Both the position numbers and the translations under genes were made by a program. From the NCBI RefSeq assembly GCF_900156895.1, contig NZ_FTPD01000045.1:442997-506996 (forward strand): a stretch of 64,000 nucleotides of DNA. The letters are read 5' to 3'. Shown here piece after piece: positions 61,596-64,000 of this stretch. The stretch is from Mesorhizobium prunaredense. Lineage in GTDB: Bacteria; Pseudomonadota; Alphaproteobacteria; Rhizobiales; Rhizobiaceae. Position 1 is the first letter of the stretch. Each line of letters opens with the position of its first letter. The notes below the pieces were generated by a model. The model had not been told where the DNA came from, ran no database searches, and saw only the letters and a list, made by a program, of their open reading frames with translations.

Positions 61596-64000
61596 CTATT
61601 CGGCCGCCAGGGGCAGTTGCGGCTGGTCATCGTTTTCCGCCAGTTTCGGCTCGGCGGCCGGCTCCGCGTCCTCGACCTTCTTGCGCTCCCTGCCGAAGAA
61701 CAAGGCATAGCCTGCCGGAAGGACGAGGATAGTCAGCACCGTGGCAATGAGGATGCCGCCCATCATGGCATAGGCGAGCGGACCCCAGAAGACGCCGCGC
61801 GAGATCGGGATCAGCGCCAGGACCGCCGTCAACGCCGTCAGCATGATCGGCCGGAATCGGCGGACTGCCGAGCCGATGATGGCCTCCGAGCGTTCCATGC
61901 CGGCTGCGATGTCCTGGTCGATCTGGTCGACCAGGATGATCGAGTTGCGCATGATGATGCCAAGCAGCGCGATGACGCCGAGAATGGCGACGAAGCCGAA
62001 CGGTGCGCCACTGATCAAAAGTGCCGCCGCAGCACCGATGATGCCGAGCGGACCGGTCGCCAGCACCAGCATCGCCTTGCCGAAATGCTGCAGCTGGATC
62101 ATCAGCAGCACGACGATGACGGCCAGCATGATTGGCGCTTTCGCAGCAATCGAGGCCTGGCTTTCGGCCGAATCCTCGGCGCCGCCCTGGATCTCGATGT
62201 TGTAGCCAGGCGCCAGACCGTCGCGCAGGCCTTGCATCTCGCTGTACATCTTCATGACGACATCGTTCGACTGCACGCCGTCCGGCAGCGTGGCGCGCAC
62301 GCTGATGGTCGGCAGGCGGTCGCGCCGCCATTCGACACCTTGCTCCAGCACCGGGACGACCTTGGCGACCTGCGACAGCGGCACGAAGCCACCGAAATCC
62401 GTCGGGACAGAGATCGAGTCGACCGCCGACAGCAGGTGGCGGCTTGCCGCCGGTTCCCGGGCGACGATCGAAACCGTCTCCTCGCCGTCGCGGAAATCAT
62501 CGAGCGGCGCTCCCGACATGGTCGCCTGCAGCATCTGACGGATGCGCTGCGAGGTGACGCCGAGCGCACGGGCGCGATCCTGGTCGATCACCAGCTTCAT
62601 CTCCGGCACCGGCTCCAGCCAGTCGTCGTGGACGGCGCCGAGCACCGGATTTGCCTGGAACTTCGCCTTCACCTCGTCGGCGATGCGGCGCACCTCCTGG
62701 CGATCCGGGCCCATGACGCGCATCTGCACCGGCCAGCCGGTGGGCGGCCCAAGGAACAGGCGGTCGACCTTGGCGCGGACCGACGGGAAATCCTCGGCCA
62801 GAATGGTGCGCAGCTTGACGATCAGCCGCTCGCGAGCCGGTTCGTCATTGGCCATCACCAAAAGCTGGGCAAAATTCGGATTGCGAAGCTGCTGGTCGAG
62901 CGGCAGGAAGAAGCGCGGCGCGCCCTCGCCGATATAGGTGGCGATGAAGCGCTTGTCCTTGTCGTCCATCATCCTGGTTTCGAGCGCCTTGGCCTGCGTC
63001 TCGACTTCCTCGATGCTGGTGCCTTCCGGCAGCCAGAGGTCGACAAGGATTTCCGGACGCGACGACTGCGGGAAGAAATTCTGCGGGATGAACTGGAACG
63101 CCCACAGGCTGGTGACGAAGGTGACCAGCGTCATGACCAGCACGATGATGCGGTGGCGGACGGACCAGCTGACGGTGGCGCGAAGCCGGCGATAAAAGCG
63201 CGTGTCGAAGACATCGTGATGGCTGCCGGCGTGTTTTCGCTGCTTGAGGATCATATGACCAAGCCACGGCGTGAAGTAGACCGCCACGAACCAGGAGACG
63301 ACCAGCGCGATGCCGACGACGTAGAACAGCGTGCGCACATATTCACCGGCTGTCGAAGCCGCGAAGCCGACCGGGATGAAGCCGGCGGTGGTGATCAGCG
63401 TGCCGGTCAGCATCGGGAAGGCCGTCGAGGTGTAAGCGAAGCTCGCCGCCTCGATCTTGACCATCCCTTCCTCGAGCTTGCGTTCCATCATTTCGACGAC
63501 GATCATCGCATCGTCGACAAGCAGGCCGAGCGCGATGATCAGCGCGCCAAGCGAAATGCGCTGCAGATCGATGCCGATCTCGTACATGATGGCGAAGGTG
63601 GCGGCCAGAACGAGCGGAATGGTGATTGCGATCACCAGGCCCGAACGCCAGCCGATCGTCAAGAACGAAACGACAAGCACGATCAGCAGCGCCTCGCCGA
63701 GCGCCGTCATGAACTCGTTCACCGCGTCCCGCACGACTTCCGGCTGGTCGGCGATCTGATCGACCGAAACGCCGTAGGGCAAGGCCTCTTCGAAGCGGTG
63801 ATAGGTCGCCTCGACCTCCTTGCCGACATCGGTGACGTTGAAGCCCTTGGCCATGACGACGCCGACCTGGACACTGTCGTGGCCGTTGAAGCGGTATTTG
63901 CGCTGATAGGGATCCTCGAGACCTGTGGTCACGGTTGCGATGTCGCCGAGGCGCGTCACCTGGTTGCCGGCGCGCAGGCGAAGTTCGCGGATGTCGGCCG
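61596..64000 (-). CDS. RND-family efflux transporter permease, truncated at the window edge
   Basis: The visible 801 codons are the C-terminal three quarters of an AcrB/HAE1-type inner-membrane pump. The TM4 motif GLLVDDAMIVVEMMER contains the proton-relay aspartates. Later TM segments include IPLVLAATFAIMY, FIPQNFFPQSSRPEILVDLWLP (periplasmic loop) and GPLGIIGAAAALLISGAPFGFVAILGVIALLGIIMRNSIILVDQID. The reading frame is open to the edge (DIRELRLRAGNQVTRLGDIA precedes the first internal Met), so the true start lies beyond. Its adaptor is not in view. Substrates unknown. Confidence 0.9.
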   Translation of the reverse strand, partial: ADIRELRLRAGNQVTRLGDIATVTTGLEDPYQRKYRFNGHDSVQVGVVMAKGFNVTDVGKEVEATYHRFEEALPYGVSVDQIADQPEVVRDAVNEFMTALGEALLIVLVVSFLTIGWRSGLVIAITIPLVLAATFAIMYEIGIDLQRISLGALIIALGLLVDDAMIVVEMMERKLEEGMVKIEAASFAYTSTAFPMLTGTLITTAGFIPVGFAASTAGEYVRTLFYVVGIALVVSWFVAVYFTPWLGHMILKQRKHAGSHHDVFDTRFYRRLRATVSWSVRHRIIVLVMTLVTFVTSLWAFQFIPQNFFPQSSRPEILVDLWLPEGTSIEEVETQAKALETRMMDDKDKRFIATYIGEGAPRFFLPLDQQLRNPNFAQLLVMANDEPARERLIVKLRTILAEDFPSVRAKVDRLFLGPPTGWPVQMRVMGPDRQEVRRIADEVKAKFQANPVLGAVHDDWLEPVPEMKLVIDQDRARALGVTSQRIRQMLQATMSGAPLDDFRDGEETVSIVAREPAASRHLLSAVDSISVPTDFGGFVPLSQVAKVVPVLEQGVEWRRDRLPTISVRATLPDGVQSNDVVMKMYSEMQGLRDGLAPGYNIEIQGGAEDSAESQASIAAKAPIMLAVIVVLLMIQLQHFGKAMLVLATGPLGIIGAAAALLISGAPFGFVAILGVIALLGIIMRNSIILVDQIDQDIAAGMERSEAIIGSAVRRFRPIMLTALTAVLALIPISRGVFWGPLAYAMMGGILIATVLTILVLPAGYALFFGRERKKVEDAEPAAEPKLAENDDQPQLPLAAE

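Noticed and set aside
1..64000. CRISPR arrays, tRNA, rRNA and complete transposase genes
   Set aside because: None found by reading both strands; I could not run a covariance-model search, so a small RNA could be missed.

Overview
The window looks like a chromosomal segment of a GC-rich alphaproteobacterium of the Rhizobiales, most likely Mesorhizobium or a close Phyllobacteriaceae relative. Reasons: rhizobial-type intergenic mosaic palindromes (four copies), the order mgsABC-gmaS-mgdABCD, long shadow ORFs in every frame as expected of high GC, and sugar ABC/SorC clusters of the rhizobial kind. The genus is an inference; no rRNA or housekeeping gene is present.

Layout. 1-1.3 kb: the tail of an unidentified gene and an RND efflux adaptor. 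1.5-12.6 kb: a sugar, sugar-acid or polyol catabolic cluster: an enolase-superfamily enzyme, a SAF-domain NAD(P) oxidoreductase, an FGGY kinase, a convergent SorC-type regulator, a ribose-type ABC transporter (permease, binding protein, double ATPase) and two short-chain dehydrogenases. 13-17.2 kb: a quaternary-amine ABC transporter with a fused double permease. 17.5-27.7 kb: four minus-strand genes for exported proteins (CVNH lectin-like, small Cys-rich, a 1773-residue PPC/discoidin-like/double-VWA protein, and a 1223-residue transglutaminase-like proline-rich protein). 27.9-36 kb: an accessory stretch with LuxR-type regulators, a decayed methyltransferase, an alpha/beta-hydrolase-fold protein without its catalytic residues, and a covalent-FAD oxidase. 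36-58.9 kb: a methylated-amine catabolic island. 58.95-59.66 kb: a small cassette bounded by 28-bp inverted repeats. 59.7-64 kb: an aldehyde dehydrogenase and the truncated end of an RND pump.

The methylated-amine island encodes an apparently complete route from trimethylamine to glutamate-bound nitrogen: Tmm (TMA to TMAO), Tdm (TMAO to dimethylamine plus formaldehyde), DmmDABC (dimethylamine to methylamine), GmaS and MgsABC (methylamine to N-methylglutamate via gamma-glutamylmethylamide) and MgdABCD (N-methylglutamate to glutamate plus a C1 unit). It also carries an Amt-type channel with a small membrane protein, an APC permease and an XRE-cupin regulator. The ABC transporter at 13-17 kb may supply TMAO or betaines. 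Four of these proteins contain folate-binding GcvT-like domains, so the C1 units probably go to tetrahydrofolate. No gene for oxidising C1-tetrahydrofolate or formate is in the window. A 17-bp motif recurs upstream of tmm/regulator, amt/dmm, tdm and the permease and may be the regulon's operator.

The most novel-looking parts are the exported four-gene locus, the inverted-repeat cassette, the probable CTG start of dmmC and the shared motif of the amine island. All identifications come from reading motifs and architecture, with no database search.
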